Assembly (NCBI RefSeq): GCF_900497805.2 | Contig: NW_020954556.1 | Coordinates: 35,083,312 to 35,147,311, forward strand | DNA: 64,000 bases | Source of the DNA: Vombatus ursinus | Taxonomy: Eukaryota > Chordata > Mammalia > Diprotodontia > Vombatidae | Direction: 5' to 3' | In this document: positions 10,492-20,569 of the stretch, in pieces | Numbering within the stretch: position 1 is the first letter of the stretch | Layout: the number at the start of each line of letters is the position of its first letter | Notes under the pieces: model-generated | Told to the model about the DNA's origin: nothing | What the model saw: the letters and a program-made list of their open reading frames with translations, nothing else | Database searches by the model: none | Program-made: the position numbers and the translations under genes

Positions 10492-11276
10492 GATCTTGGG
10501 CCAATTACTTGAGTTTTAAACTCTTTGTTAAGGTAAAAGTCTGCTTCCAATGTGAAGAATGTACTATCCCAAGCTTCGGGGGTTTGTACAGCTGTTTTCA
10601 GAGGTACTTCTAGGGACCTGTAAATTTTCAGTTCTTCCAAGGTGGTATGAAAAGGGGTGAGGTGTTTTCTCTCCACCACCACAACAAGCTCCACCACACC
10701 AGCGTTCCTCCACGCCCCAGGACCACCCCTCAGAACTGTGACCCAGATCCAAGCACTGGTAATGCAAGAGATTCCTGCCTCAGCACTGGCAAAGAGATCC
10801 CTGCAATCCCCTTCTGATCAGCCACTGGATTCCCCCTCAGTCTGTGGGCCTGAAGCTCAGGAAAAAGCAGCAGCCCCAGGCCATGCTCGAGACTTGTGGC
10901 TGAGACCTAGCTCCTCTCTCACTGCTGTCACAGACTTTTCCCACTGACCTTCTAAGTTGTCTTTGCTGTTCAGGGGTTGAGAAGTCTGGAAACCACCACA
11001 GCTGCCCGCGATTCAGTCCTCCCAGGCCTGCTCCAGGGTCGCTGCGGCCTGCGCACCCACACCACCCTGGGCTCCTCTCCCCACCCAGCGCAATATACCT
11101 TTCTGATCAACCCTCCAGGCAATCTTTGGCTGGAAATTTGTTTCACTCTGTCTTTTTGTGGGTTCTGCTGCTTTAGAATTTGTTTAGAGTCATTTTTTTT
11201 CGGTATTTGGAGGGCTTTAGGAGACAGCTCAAAACAGTCACTGCTTTCCCTCCACCATCTTGGTTCCACCCCTCCG
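10492..11276 (-). promoter_or_regulatory. HAL1 copy 1 5' UTR / internal promoter region
   Basis: This is the least AT-rich part of the cluster and keeps CpGs around 10998-11092. By homology with L1 it should hold the internal promoter. The start-proximal CCAAGATGG (minus strand, 11255-11263) is a YY1-type site, which in human L1 directs accurate start of transcription. Small open frames on both strands overlap it and are not thought to be real. Confidence 0.65.
11255..11263 (-). promoter_or_regulatory. YY1-type site at HAL1 copy 1 5' end
   Basis: CCAAGATGG on the minus strand, within about 20 bases of the 5' end, as in L1 elements generally. Confidence 0.6.
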
Positions 11277-11500
11277 CTGCTTTTTTTTTTTTTACTTAAG
11301 TTGGAGAGTAATAGATTCTGTTTCATCTCTTTACTTTTACCCTGAATATGTCTCTCTGTTTCATTTTTTTTTTAAACAACATACTGTAGGATTTGGGTTT
11401 TTAATCCACTCTGCTGTCTCCTTCCATTTTATGAGTGAGTTTATTCCATTCACTTTCACAGTTATGATTACTGTATATTTCCTACCATCCTATTCTTTGC
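11277..11500 (-). pseudogene. L1 ORF2 start (endonuclease N-terminus)
   Basis: Minus-strand translation gives YTVIITVKVNGINSLIKW and EWIKNPNPTVCCL, matching the L1 endonuclease opening (ITILTLNVNGLNAPIKR, WIKSQDPSVCCIQETH). The E of the catalytic QETH is not preserved. It is the 5' part of the ORF2 whose next segment lies at 8203-8361, across the HAL1 insertion. Confidence 0.85.
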
Positions 11501-11860
11501 CTATTTATCCCCCCCACTCCTTTCACTCTGTCACTCCTCACTATTGTTTTGCTTTTGACAACCACCTCTCCTAATCTACCTTCCCTTCTATTACCTACCT
11601 TCCTTATCCTCCTCCCCTTCAACTTCCTTATAGGGTAAGAGAGACTTTTATACCCAAATAAGTGTGTGTGTTGTTCCGTTGTTGAGCCAATTCTGAAGAG
11701 AGTAAGGGTTTATGTGATTCCCACTGACCCATCTTTTCCTAAACAGGTCTTTTGTTCCTTTTCATGTGAGAGAATTTATGCCATTCTACCCTTCCATTCC
11801 CTCTTTACCCAGTGCAATCCTCTTTTTCACCCATTAATTTTAATATCATCTTTTGATTTT
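11500..11860 (-). other. L1 inter-ORF spacer
   Basis: Text such as CTTATAGGGTAAGAGAGAC, AAATAAGTGTGTGTGTTGTT and TTTCATGTGAGAGAATTTATG is shared with the post-ORF1 region of both HAL1 copies and with 27536-28030. Here it sits between ORF1 and ORF2 of the old L1, which shows where the HAL1 spacer came from. Confidence 0.75.
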
Positions 11861-12850
11861 GTTTGATTGTTTCTTGATGTCTCATGGAGTCATTAACTTC
11901 CACTTGCCCAATTCTAATTTTTAAGGAATTATTCTCTTCAGTAACCTTTTGTATCTCTTTTTCTATTTCTCCAATTCTACTTTTTAAGAGTTGTTTTCTT
12001 ATGATGAACAGGCTGATTTCAGAAAAAGCTGGAAAGACTTGTATGGTCTGATGCTGAGTGAAATGAACAGAGCCAGGAGCATGTTGTACACAGTAACAGC
12101 CACATTGTGCAATGACTAATATTGATAGACTTAACCCTTCTCAGCAATACAAGGATCTAAGATATCTCCAAAGGCCTCATGATGGAAAATGCTATCCACA
12201 TTCAAAGAAAGAACTATGGAGTTTGAATGCAGATCAAAGCATACTCTTTGCTATTTTTTTTTCTTCTGTTGTGTTTCATTTCCTCTTTCTGGTGGCTCCT
12301 CTTATTGATTCTAATTCTTACCTACAACATCACTAATGTAAAAATATGTTTAATAGGAATACATATGTGTCACCTATATCAGATCGCATGCCATCTTGGG
12401 AAGGGAGGTTGGGAGGGAGGGGAGAAAAAAACTCAAAAGCTTATGGAAGTGATTGTTGATAATTCAAAATAAATTAATTAAAAAGAAAAAAATTTAAAAG
12501 AAAAAGAAAAAAAGGTTCTTTCTTTAGTGAAATTTTACTCATTTTTTTTTCCATTTTGTGCTTCTTTTATCATGTTGTTGGCTCTTTCTTTATAGTCTCT
12601 TTCATCACTCTCATTTTCTCCCCCAATTTTTCTTCTTCTTCTCTTATTTGATTTTAAAAATCCTTTTTGAACCCTTCTATGAGTTTCTTTTTTTTTTTTG
12701 GCTTGAGACCAATTCATATTTTTCTTTCTCTGAGGCTTAGTATATAGCCATTTTTATATTGTTATCCTCTTCTGAGTTTGTGTTTTGATCTCCCCTTTCA
12801 CCATTGTAACTTACTATGATCAGATTATTTTTAGTTTTTCTTAGTTTTTG
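11860..12850 (-). pseudogene. L1 ORF1 N-terminal half, split by an L1 tail
   Basis: Two minus-strand coiled-coil blocks flank a foreign insert at 12001-12515. The left one reads like KSRIGEIEKEIQKVTEENNSLKIRI, and the right one holds MNWSQAKKKKETHRR and later RERANNMIKEAQ-type heptads. Both align with the coiled coil of HAL1 ORF1. The start codon near 12850 is degraded. The RNA-binding C-terminal half is missing, and the text passes straight into the inter-ORF spacer. Confidence 0.78.
12001..12515 (+). mobile_element. 5'-truncated L1 tail inserted in L1 ORF1
   Basis: Begins ATGATGAACAGGCTGATTTC (ORF2 C-terminus), passes CTCATGATGGAAAATGCTATC and ends with the L1 terminus carrying GCATGCCATCTTGGGAAGG and an A-rich tail (about 12465-12513). 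Host ORF1 coiled coil lies on both sides on the opposite strand. This terminus belongs to a different L1 3'-end type from the one at 7706-8203. Confidence 0.88.
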
Positions 12851-13249
12851 CTCACTTTTCTAGCCTATTTCATAACTTTTCATTTTATGTTAAAGTTAAG
12901 CTGTTCTCCTGGCATGGAGGGGGCACTATCTCAAGCTTCTTGCCTCATCACTGACTTGCTGCCCTGGGGACTCTGGGCCTCACCGCTGAACTGTGCCAGG
13001 TCAATGAGGCATTACCACTAGCTTTCTTGGGCTTTCCCTGCTCCTGGTTTGCCCAGACACTATCTGTACAGGACTGTACTTTCATTTTACCTGAGTGAGG
13101 CACACCTTTCCTGTTGATCTTCTAAGTTGTCTTGGGTTGGAAAATTGTTTCATTCCATCCATTTGATCATTCTGCCACTCCAAAATTTATTTTGAAGCAC
13201 TCTTTTATAGTGGATTGGAAGCAAATTTGAGAGAGTTCAGGTGAGTTCT
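12851..13249 (-). other. L1 5' UTR remnant
   Basis: CTTCTAAGTTGTCTTGGGTTGG and the following CACTCCAAAATTTATTTTGA align with the 5' UTR of both HAL1 copies (CTTCTAAGTTGTCTTTG, TTTAGAATTTGTTT). The text runs to within a few tens of bases of the family 5' end before HAL1 copy 2 begins. Confidence 0.7.
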
Positions 13250-13251
13250 TT

Positions 13252-13285
13252 ATGTATGTGTGTGTGTATGTGTGTGTGTATGTTC
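13252..13285. repeat. (TG)n-rich microsatellite at the HAL1 copy 2 tail
   Basis: TATGTGTGTGTG words follow the A-tail of HAL1 copy 2 on the minus strand, next to the left target duplication. Confidence 0.9.
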
Positions 13286-14127
13286 TTAGTGATTATTTAT
13301 TTATTATTATTATTTTTAGTTTTAGTTTTCAGCATTTACTTCCACTAGATTTTGAGTTCCAAATTTTCTCCCTATCTTGCCCCTTGCCTCACCCCAAGAT
13401 GGCATGCATTCTGAATACCCCATCCCCTAATCTACCCTCCCTTCTATCTCCCTGCCCCTTCTCTTATCTCCTTCCCCTTCTATTTTCTTGTAGGGCAGGA
13501 TAGATTTCTATACCTCATTTTCTGTATTTCTTATTTTCCAGTTGCATGTGAAAACAATTTTTTTAACACGTGTTTTTAAAACTTTTCTTCTTTCCTCCCT
13601 CTCCACCCACCCTTATTGAAAAGGCAAGCAACTTGATACAGGTTATTCATGTGTAGTTATACAAAACACTCCCATAGTAGTCATGTTGTGAAAAACAAAC
13701 TGTATTTCCCCTAACCCTATTCCACCTCCCCCCATTTGTTCTATTCTCTCTTTTGACCCTGTCCCTCCTCAGAAGTATTTGCTTTTGATTACCCCCTCCC
13801 CCAATCTGCCCTCCCCTCTATCATCCCCCTGCTCTCTTGACCCCTCCCCCCCTATTTTCATGTAGAGTAAGATAGATTTCCATACCCAATTGAGTGTGTA
13901 TGTTATTCCCTCCTTAAGCCAAATCCTATGAGAATAAGATTCACTCATTCCCTTTCACCTTCCCCCACTTCTCCTCCACTGTAAAAGCCTTTTCTTGTCT
14001 GTTTTATGTGAGATAATTTACTCCATTCTACCTCTCCCTTCCTCCTTCTCCCAGTATAATCCTCTCTCACCCCTTAATTTTAATTTCCAGATATCACCCC
14101 TTCATCTTCAACTCACTCTGTGTCCTC

Positions 14128-14145
14128 TATTTATCTATCTATCTT

Positions 14146-14177
<32 letters not shown>

Positions 14178-14192
14178 CATACATACATACAT
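14128..14192. repeat. (CTAT)n/(CATA)n microsatellite in HAL1 copy 2
   Basis: About twelve CTAT/CTTT units then five CATA units, at the same place in the element as the shorter run in copy 1. It explains the STIYLS-type open frames there. Confidence 0.95.
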
Positions 14193-14319
14193 ATTTTCCC
14201 TCTAACTACCCTAAAATTGACAAAGGTCTCATGAGTTACAAATATCATCTTTCCATGCAGGAATGTAAAGGGTTCAAACTTAATAAGTCTCTTATGATTT
14301 CTCTTTCCTGTTTACTTCT

Positions 14320-15362
14320 TCATATCTCACTTGAGTATTGTATTTGAACATCAAATTTTCTATTCAGCTCTGTTCTTTTCATCAAGAATGCTTAAAAGTC
14401 CTCTAGCTGGGTAGGTGATTCTTGGTTATAATCCTATCTCCTTTGCCCTCTGGAACATCATATTCCAAGCTCTGTGGTCCCTTAATGTAGAAGCTGCTAA
14501 ATCCCATGTTATCTATCCTGTGTTTCCACAATACTTGAATTGTTTCTTTCTGGCTGCTTGCAATATTTTCTCCTACACCTGGGAACTCTGAAATTTGGCT
14601 ATGTTATTCCTAGGAGTTTTCCTTTGGGGATCTCTTTCAGGAGGTGATCAGTGGATTCTTTCCATTTCTATTTTACCCTCTGGTTCTAGAATATCAAGGC
14701 AGTATTCCTTGGTAATTTCTTGAAAGATGATGTCTAGGCTCTTTTTTTTTTTTGATCATGGCTTTCAGATAGTCCAATAATTTTTAAATTCTCTCTCCTG
14801 GATCTATTTTCCAGGTCCGTTGTTTTTCCAGTGAGATATTTCACATTGTTTTCTATTTTTTCATTCTTTTGGATTTGTTTCACAGTTCCTTGATTTCTCA
14901 TAAAGTCACTAGCTTCCAATTGCTCTACTCCAATTTTTAAGCAAGTATTTCCTTCAGTAAGCTTTTGGATTTCCTTTTCCATTTGGCCAATTTTGCTTTT
15001 TAGGGCATTCTTTTCCTCATTGGCTTTTTGGACCTCTTTTGCCATTTGGGTTGGGCTATTTTTTAAAGTGTTATTTTCGTCAGTATTTTTTGTGAGGTGT
15101 CCTTTAGCAAGCTGTTGACTTGTTTTTCATGATTTTCTTGCATCGCTCTCATTTCTCTTCCCAGTTTTTCCTCTACTTCTCTTACTTGCTTCTCAAAATC
15201 TCTTTTGAGCTCTTCCATGGCCTTGGACTGATTCATATTTTTCTTGGAGGTTTTAGATGTAGGAGTTTTGACTTTGTTGTCTTCTTCTCATTGTATGTTT
15301 TAATCTTCTTTGTCACCAAAGAAAGATTCTATGGTCTTACTCTTTTTGCACTGCTTGCTCAT
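14320..15362 (-). pseudogene. HAL1 copy 2 ORF1, decayed
   Basis: The ATG at 15362 opens an MSKQ start equivalent to copy 1. The coiled coil is clear: a 103-residue open piece at 14734-15045 carries MAKEVQKANEEKNALKSKIG and ends in the RRM-like NLKIIGLSESHDQKK. A short insertion relative to copy 1 adds a GREMRA-type heptad near 15150-15165. About 50 bases are deleted near 14405 in the C-terminal domain, and several frame breaks are present. The stop equivalent to that of copy 1 is at 14320. Confidence 0.88.
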
Positions 15363-16190
15363 GATCTCAGCCAACTACTTGAGTTTTAAACTCTTTGTTA
15401 AGGTAGGGGTCTGCTTCCAGTGTGGAGAATGTACTGTCCCTAGCTTCAGGGGGTTTGTGCAGCTATTTTCAGAGATACTTCTAGGGACCTATAAATTTTC
15501 AGTTTTTTCCAAGGTGTTATGATAAGGGGCAAGGTGTTTACTCCTTTCCTTGCCTGTGCTCTGGTCTATGAATGACCACAAGCACTCTTTTCTGTCTTGG
15601 AACTGTGAGGAGGATTTCCTCTCTACTGCCACTACAGGCTCCTTGCACCAGGACCATCACCCAGAACTGTGACCTAGATCCTAGCAAGGGAAAAACAAGA
15701 GAATCCTGCACCAGCAAAGAGATCCCTGAAATCCCTCTCTGATCAGTCTCCCAATTCCCCCTTAATCTGTGGGCTGGAAGCTGTGGAGACAGCCACCACC
15801 CCAGGGCCACGTGCAGGGACTGGGGCAAGGACTGAATTTCTCTTTCTCTCACTGCAGTCACAGACCTTTCCCACTGACCTTCTAAGTTGTCTTTGGCATT
15901 CATGGGTTGAAAAGTCTGGAAACCACCACAGCTACCCATGTGAGTCCTCTGAGGTCTGCTCCAGGTTCATGAAGGCCTGTTTTGACTGCACACCCATGCC
16001 AAACTGCAGTCTTCTCCCCACCTGGGAGAATATACCTTTCTGATCAACCATCCAGGCTGTCTTGGGCTGGAAATTTATCTCACTCTGTCTTTTTGTGGGT
16101 TCTACTGCTTTAGAATTTGTTTCAAGTCATTTTTACAGGTATTTGGAGGGGTTTGGGGGAGAGCTCAAGAAAGTCACTGCTTTCACTCAA

Positions 16191-16199
16191 CCATCTTGG
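16191..16199 (-). promoter_or_regulatory. YY1-type site at HAL1 copy 2 5' end
   Basis: CCAAGATGG on the minus strand at the same distance from the 5' end as in copy 1. Confidence 0.6.
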
Positions 16200-16424
16200 C
16201 TCCACCCCCCCCAGGTGAGTTCTACACTCATATACTCTATATAAGTCTATACTGAAGTTATAGAAAATTTGTCAACTCCCCACATAAGATAAGGATTGAC
16301 TGTACGTTCATTTAATCTGAGACCTCCTATGACTAGATTTTGTTCCTCTAGGAATTGCCCCTTATAATCAGAAGGCAAACTAAGAGAAACTTATAATCCT
16401 CATTTTACCACTGGGGTCTCAGCA

Positions 16425-16615
16425 GTATGGTCAAATGGAAAAAGCACTGGCCCTGAATTCTAAGGGTCAGAAGTTCTTGCTATCTCTGAGGCCTAGGGAA
16501 AGTCACTTAACCACTATGCACCTCCTTTTCCTCATTTATAAAAGAGTGAATTGGACTAGATTTCCTCCAAGGTTCTTTCCTGTTTTTATGTTATTATGAT
16601 CCTAAATTTATTAAC
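16425..16615 (+). mobile_element. MIR3-like CORE-SINE
   Basis: AAAAGCACTGGCCCTGAATT, GAAAGTCACTTAACCACTATG, then TTGGACTAGATTTCCTCCAAGG, the L3-type tail seen on MIR3. Confidence 0.75.
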
Positions 16616-17330
16616 TATGAGCTCTAATCATTTATTTGTGGGGGGGTTTTAGAGAGGTCTCATTCTCCTGTAGAGATACCAGTGACCAATAATCTTCTTA
16701 TTAGAATTTTATTATTAGAATATTAGTTTTCCTAGTATTGGTATTTCCTTTCTGGGTTTCCAAGTGCAGTTAATTTTAGTAATTTTGTTGTTTTGCCTTA
16801 GAAAAAGTCTTCCATGAGAAAAGAATATATAAGAGTATGATCAATAACCATTTGCATCAGGGAATTAATTCAGATGGAAGAATATAATTGGAGCTGGTCA
16901 CCAAACCTAACAGACTCTGTTACCTCATCACTACAGATTCATCACTTTTCAAAATACTTTCATATACAGTATGTCCTTGGATTGCCACAAAATCTAGATC
17001 GGTAAAGTAGGTTTTATTCCCATTTGAACCATAGAGACTTGCCTTTGGTTATATAGCTAGAATGTAGCAGAACCAAGACTAAAAGTCAATTCTCTTTACT
17101 TCCTATGGCAATTTTTTAAGCCTTATAAATACAAGGGATGGGGGGGGGAGAACCAACATTAGACTCTTATTTGTATTAGTGAAACATCTCATTCTGTTGA
17201 CTTCGGTTTGAAGTAAGCAAGTATCCCTGGCATTTGAAAAATGGAAACCTGATAAATTGGCCCATTTTAACTGGCAATGCTAGTCTATCATAGAAACACA
17301 ATAATAACATCATTGTTAAAATGCCAAACT
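16616..17330. other. Unassigned sequence
   Basis: A faint minus-strand MIR-like piece may lie at 16960-17110 (CACTTTTCAAAATACTTTC, later AGCTAGAATGTAGCAGAACC). Nothing else is recognised. Confidence 0.35.
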
Positions 17331-17334
17331 GTGG

Positions 17335-17635
17335 TGTAGCCTAAAGACCATCAGACAAGGAATCAAAGAACCTAGGTTCTAGTCTTTTTTCTTCCACTAA
17401 TTAGCTATTTATCTGCCTTGGGACAAAACACTTTGCTCTCTAGGTATTTTTTTCATATCTGTAAAATGAATCAGTTGAATGAGGTAGTTTGTAAGTTCCC
17501 TTCCAAGTCTAGCACTCTAGGATTCCTTAAATTTATTTAACTTATCTGGGCTCAATTTCTTCCTCTATAATATGAAGAGGTTGGACTAGATGCTTTCTGA
17601 GGCCACTTGTAGCTCTAAATCTGGAATCCTATGCT
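17335..17635 (+). mobile_element. MIR3-like SINE plus second MIR3-like tail
   Basis: The first unit runs from AAGGAATCAAAGAACCTAGG to AAGTTCCCTTCCAAGTCTAG. A second tail follows at about 17526-17630 (TTCCTCTATAATATGAAGAG, then TTGGACTAGATGCTTTCTGA). They are two head-to-tail relics or one disrupted pair. Confidence 0.65.
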
Positions 17636-17780
17636 CCCAAAGAAGGGAAAGGAGGACCATACCAGAGAACAGTCCTATGCCAGTGATGTCAAAGGATGGT
17701 GGAAGATTGCAATCCTTTGCAGCTGACAACCTGGGAGAAGGCTGCAAGTCTGTCCATCTACAAGGCATTATCTTTCTAAA

Positions 17781-18033
17781 GGGGCAGCTAGTTGTTGCAG
17801 TGGATGGAGTTTCAGGCCTGAAGTCAGGAAGACTCACCTTCCTGAGTTCGAATCCAGCCTCAAACACTAGCTGTGTGACCTTGGGCAAGTCACTTAATCC
17901 TGTTTACCTCAGTTTTCTCACCTGTAAATTGAGCTGAAGGAAATGGCAAACCACTCCAGTTTTCTTGCCTAGAAAACCCCAAATGGGGTCATGAAGACTT
18001 GAACACAACTGAAATGACTGGTTAACAACAAAA
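17781..18033 (+). mobile_element. Marsupial tRNA-derived SINE, long form (MAR1-like)
   Basis: Full-length copy: GGGGCAGCTAGTTGTTGCAG, GAGTTCGAATCCAGCCTC (B-box-like GTTCGAATC), TGTGTGACCTTGGGCAAGTC, AAATGGCAAACCACTCCAG, AACCCCAAATGGGGTCATG and an AACAACAAAAA end. ATCTTTCTAAA at 17770-17780 and ATCTGTCTAAA at 18034-18044 form an 11-bp target duplication with one mismatch. Short open frames on both strands across it are SINE artefacts. Confidence 0.93.
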
Positions 18034-18235
18034 ATCTGTCTAAAAGTTAAATAGTGCCCTAGTTGTAACAAGGAATTCCATGTGAAGTCAAAAGCAATTT
18101 GTTCATTAAAACAGTAGGAATAATTGTTCTTTCATTTAAATACAAAACCTTCTCTCAGGACACTAGTATCTGCTCTTTCAAACAATTGCTGAACCAATCA
18201 GTTGCTTCTGAGACTGGGCATAGCTGTTAGTTATA

Positions 18236-18243
18236 TAGATACA

Positions 18244-18290
<47 letters not shown>
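18236..18290. repeat. (CA)n microsatellite
   Basis: About 20 CA units with minor interruptions. Confidence 0.97.
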
Positions 18291-18291
<1 letters not shown>

Positions 18292-18875
18292 CACAAACTA
18301 CATATTGGATCAAGTCCACAATATTCTGAATGGCTAAGATGAAACCTCAGGACCATTTCATTCATTCATTCAATCATTCGTTTCATTAGAAATTCCAGAA
18401 AGCTCTTTAACCAGTTTATATTTTTCTAACTATCTCTAGTCTTCTCAGGAGGCATAATAGGTATCCATAATGAATGTGCTTTGAGGAACCCAATAGAGGT
18501 CTTTTTCAATTTTAACTACTTTTTTTCTTGACAGTTTCATTCTTTTGCCTAGTCCTTTGCTTAGCCAGATCATTTGCCATGGATGCTTTAACTACTGTTT
18601 CCTTCTATTCCTTCTCACTATTTTATGTAGTGACACTGTTCAAAATCTTCTACTATCTTTCCCATAAGAATTTATGCATGAGTATTTTTTTCTACATTTG
18701 TGTTTCCCTTGCCTGTCATATTTCTCTTTCAGGAAAATAAATAGTGTTCTCTGACTAAGGCAGTTTTAAGGCTTCTTCTGTCTCCTAATTTTTGCAATGA
18801 ATTTTAATTGATTAAATTTCTGCATGAAAATGTCATAATCATTGTCAACATCCTATCCTGAAGTTAAAAAAAAAA
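18291..18875. other. Unassigned sequence
   Basis: An open frame at 18528-18740 (70 residues, rich in F, Y, L and S) has no family I recognise and is probably chance in T-rich DNA. Confidence 0.35.
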
Positions 18876-18879
18876 AACT

Positions 18880-19325
18880 GAAAGTAAGTCTTAGCTAGTA
18901 AAAAGCTTACAATCTTATTTGGAAGGGAGAAGAAGTCATGTACAGAAATAAGTAGAAAGATGCATGGTAGAATGTGATAAGGCAAACCTAAGGAAAGAGA
19001 GATAACATTCACCAGAGGGTAGCAGAGAATGTTTCATGAGGTGGTGACACCTGAGCTGGCCTTTGAAGGAAGAGTTAAGAATTTTCAATAAGCAAAGTCC
19101 CAGAAGGAGTGCATGATCTGTAGAGATATGTTAAGTTAGGAGAGCATAGGACTAAGAGGTACTAATAGGTATTAATGTCCTAACAGATAGGTTATGATTT
19201 CAGTTTGGCTGAAATGTAGAGTGAATAAAGGGAAATTTTGTAATAAGACCAGATAGAAAGGTAGATTAGAGCTAAAATGTTTAGGGTTTAAAATGATAGG
19301 ATATAAAGTTTAAATTTTATCATTG
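18880..19325 (-). mobile_element. L2 LINE, internal 3' part
   Basis: In reverse, TTTCATGAGGTGGTGACACC and TGAGCTGGCCTTTGAAGGAAG match the L2 region encoding the ORF2 C-terminus and early 3' UTR. AGAATGTTTCATGA and AAGTCCCAGAAGGAGTGC support it. Confidence 0.65.
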
Positions 19326-19330
19326 GATTA

Positions 19331-19540
19331 GAAGTCCTTAATAAATTTTTGTGCCATGGACCCTTTTATATAATCTAGTAAAACCTTATGGACCCCTCCA
19401 CAGAATGCTTTTAAATAATTAAGGAAAATGCTCATTTTCAATTAGAGGTTAAAATAAAGTGAAAATAAAACATAACTTGTTTCCAATCTAATTTCATGGA
19501 TACGCTGAAATCTATTATGTGAACCCCTGGGTTATTAATA
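19331..19540. mobile_element. hAT-Charlie-type MITE (MER5-like)
   Basis: TTTTTGTGCCATGGACCC and CTTATGGACCCCTCCACAGA near one end and GTGAACCCCTGGGTTATTA at the other match the copy at 58686-58880 and, in the other orientation, 48466-48682. The outer terminal repeats are eroded here. Confidence 0.7.
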
Positions 19541-19549
19541 TTAAAAACG

Positions 19550-19810
19550 AATGTTTTATAAAAGCACATTTTAAGGTTTGCAAAGCACTTTAAAAATATA
19601 TAATTTTATCCTCACAATAACTTTTTAACACCTTACAATAACCCTTTGGAAGGTCTTATTATTATTCCCATTTTACAGATGAGGAAACTGAGGGAGACAG
19701 GATAAGTGACCTACACAAGGTCACAGAAACAGAAATACCTGAGGTTGGATTTGAATGCAGGTTTTCCTGACTCTAGTTCCAGCTTCCTATCGAGTGCAAC
19801 CCACAGCTGC
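19550..19810 (-). mobile_element. MIR-type CORE-SINE with L2-like tail
   Basis: Plus strand TTTGCAAAGCACTTTAAAAA, TTACAGATGAGGAAACTGAG, GTTGGATTTGAATGCAGG and TTTTCCTGACTCTAGTTCC is a marsupial MIR relative in reverse. Confidence 0.8.
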
Positions 19811-20330
19811 TATAGCTTTGGGAAACTCTTGGATAAGGGGAATGGCATGGCCATATATAAACCTAAGTATTCGAATATTTCCCTCCTCATGCTCACTTCG
19901 TAGGTTTACAAATTCTTACTGAATGAAGTTTAAACTCCTTAAATCTGGCATGAACAGAACTATAGCTAGAAATATTTTTTAATTTTATTATTAATTTTTT
20001 TAATGCTGGGCTAGTATACAAACCACTTCCAGGCAAGTAGCAGTAAACATCCATCAGTTGATAGGAAGCGGATGATGAATCTGAGGTACTAGGACAAGGC
20101 AACTCCTGAGGAGGCACTTCCAGTCTGTATAGCACTTCATTGAGGAAATTTGGTCACTTACTGTGTCAGTCACTTACCAAAAGCCTTTTGTGAATGGTAA
20201 CTACCTTATATGAATGTGTACTGTTCCTCCAACCACAGTGAAAAAGCCTTGAGAACAAGGACAGAAAGGAGGGAGGGAAAAGAAGGAAGAAGGTTAGATT
20301 GGTTCAGATTATGGGAATACTCAGTAAAAT
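19811..20330. other. Unassigned sequence
   Basis: No gene or confident repeat recognised. Confidence 0.4.
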
Positions 20331-20331
20331 T

Positions 20332-20440
20332 AATCAAGCAATCAACAAGTAAGAATTAAACATGTAGTATGGGCCCAGAACTGAGCCAGGCAGTGGGGAC
20401 ACAAAGAAAAAAAAAGTCCCTGCCTCAAAAAGATTTTTTT
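20332..20440 (-). mobile_element. L2 LINE, 3' end
   Basis: Contains CCAGAACTGAGCCAGGCAGTG, then GGGGACACAAAG and GTCCCTGCCTCAAAAAG in the reverse L2 order. Confidence 0.65.
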
Positions 20441-20530
20441 TTTAGAAGTCACCCCCTCCATTAGGATGCAGGCTTTTTGAGTCAGGGATATTTTTTTACT
20501 CCCCCTTTTGTAATGCCTTATCCTTTAAGG
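20441..20530 (+). mobile_element. L2 LINE, 3' end fragment
   Basis: ACCCCCTCCATTAGGATGCA then GGCTTTTTGAGTCAGGGATA is a short plus-strand L2 terminus wedged between two minus-strand L2 parts. Confidence 0.55.
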
Positions 20531-20569
20531 TTACCTTCCTTCTACTATTTCTGTATCTCTTATGCAGTA

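Larger units (their letters stand above)
8362..11276 (-). mobile_element. HAL1 (half-L1) copy 1: 5' UTR, ORF1, 3' UTR, no ORF2
   Basis: The 5' end (about 11276) has the L1-type GGGGTGGAACCAAGATGG start. A GC-richer 5' UTR (10492-11276) leads to ORF1 (9420-10491), an inter-ORF-like spacer (about 8815-9419) and directly an L1 3' UTR; no endonuclease or reverse transcriptase is present. The 3' part holds two L1-like termini (about 8638-8755 and 8425-8500). CTGCTTTTTTT at 8351-8361 and 11277-11287 looks like the target duplication. Copy 2 has the same layout, so ORF2 loss is a family trait. Published HAL1 elements depend on L1 ORF2p in trans. Several CpGs in the 5' UTR survive, suggesting it is the younger copy. 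Confidence 0.88.
5424..13249 (-). mobile_element. Old near-full-length L1 LINE, split by three insertions
   Basis: Pieces of one minus-strand L1 lie in element order from right to left: 5' UTR (about 12880-13249), ORF1 N-terminal half (12516-12850 and 11860-12000), inter-ORF spacer (about 11500-11860), endonuclease start (11277-11500), endonuclease middle (8203-8361), endonuclease end plus reverse transcriptase (5925-7705) and 3' UTR (5424-5925). The joins at 8203/7706 and 11277/8361 resume the same L1 text on either side of foreign sequence, so these gaps are insertions. About 0.6 kb of ORF1 C-terminus and over 1 kb of ORF2 C-terminus are missing as internal deletions. It is dead and old, with many stops. 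Confidence 0.85.
13250..16211 (-). mobile_element. HAL1 (half-L1) copy 2: 5' UTR, ORF1, 3' UTR, no ORF2
   Basis: Same architecture and strand as copy 1: a GGTGGAGCCAAGATGG start (about 16190-16211), 5' UTR to 15363, ORF1 at 14320-15362, spacer, then two L1-like 3' termini (about 13540-13640 and 13320-13400) and an A-rich plus CA-repeat tail. The flanks carry a perfect 12-bp duplication, CAGGTGAGTTCT, at 13238-13249 and 16212-16223. The two copies look about 85% alike by eye. CpG sites kept in copy 1 are mostly TG or CA here, so this copy is probably older. Confidence 0.9.

Noticed and set aside
10970-11345. Pair of about 120-residue open frames on opposite strands
   Set aside because: They lie antisense to each other in the GC-richer HAL1 5' UTR, which is untranslated by homology with L1.
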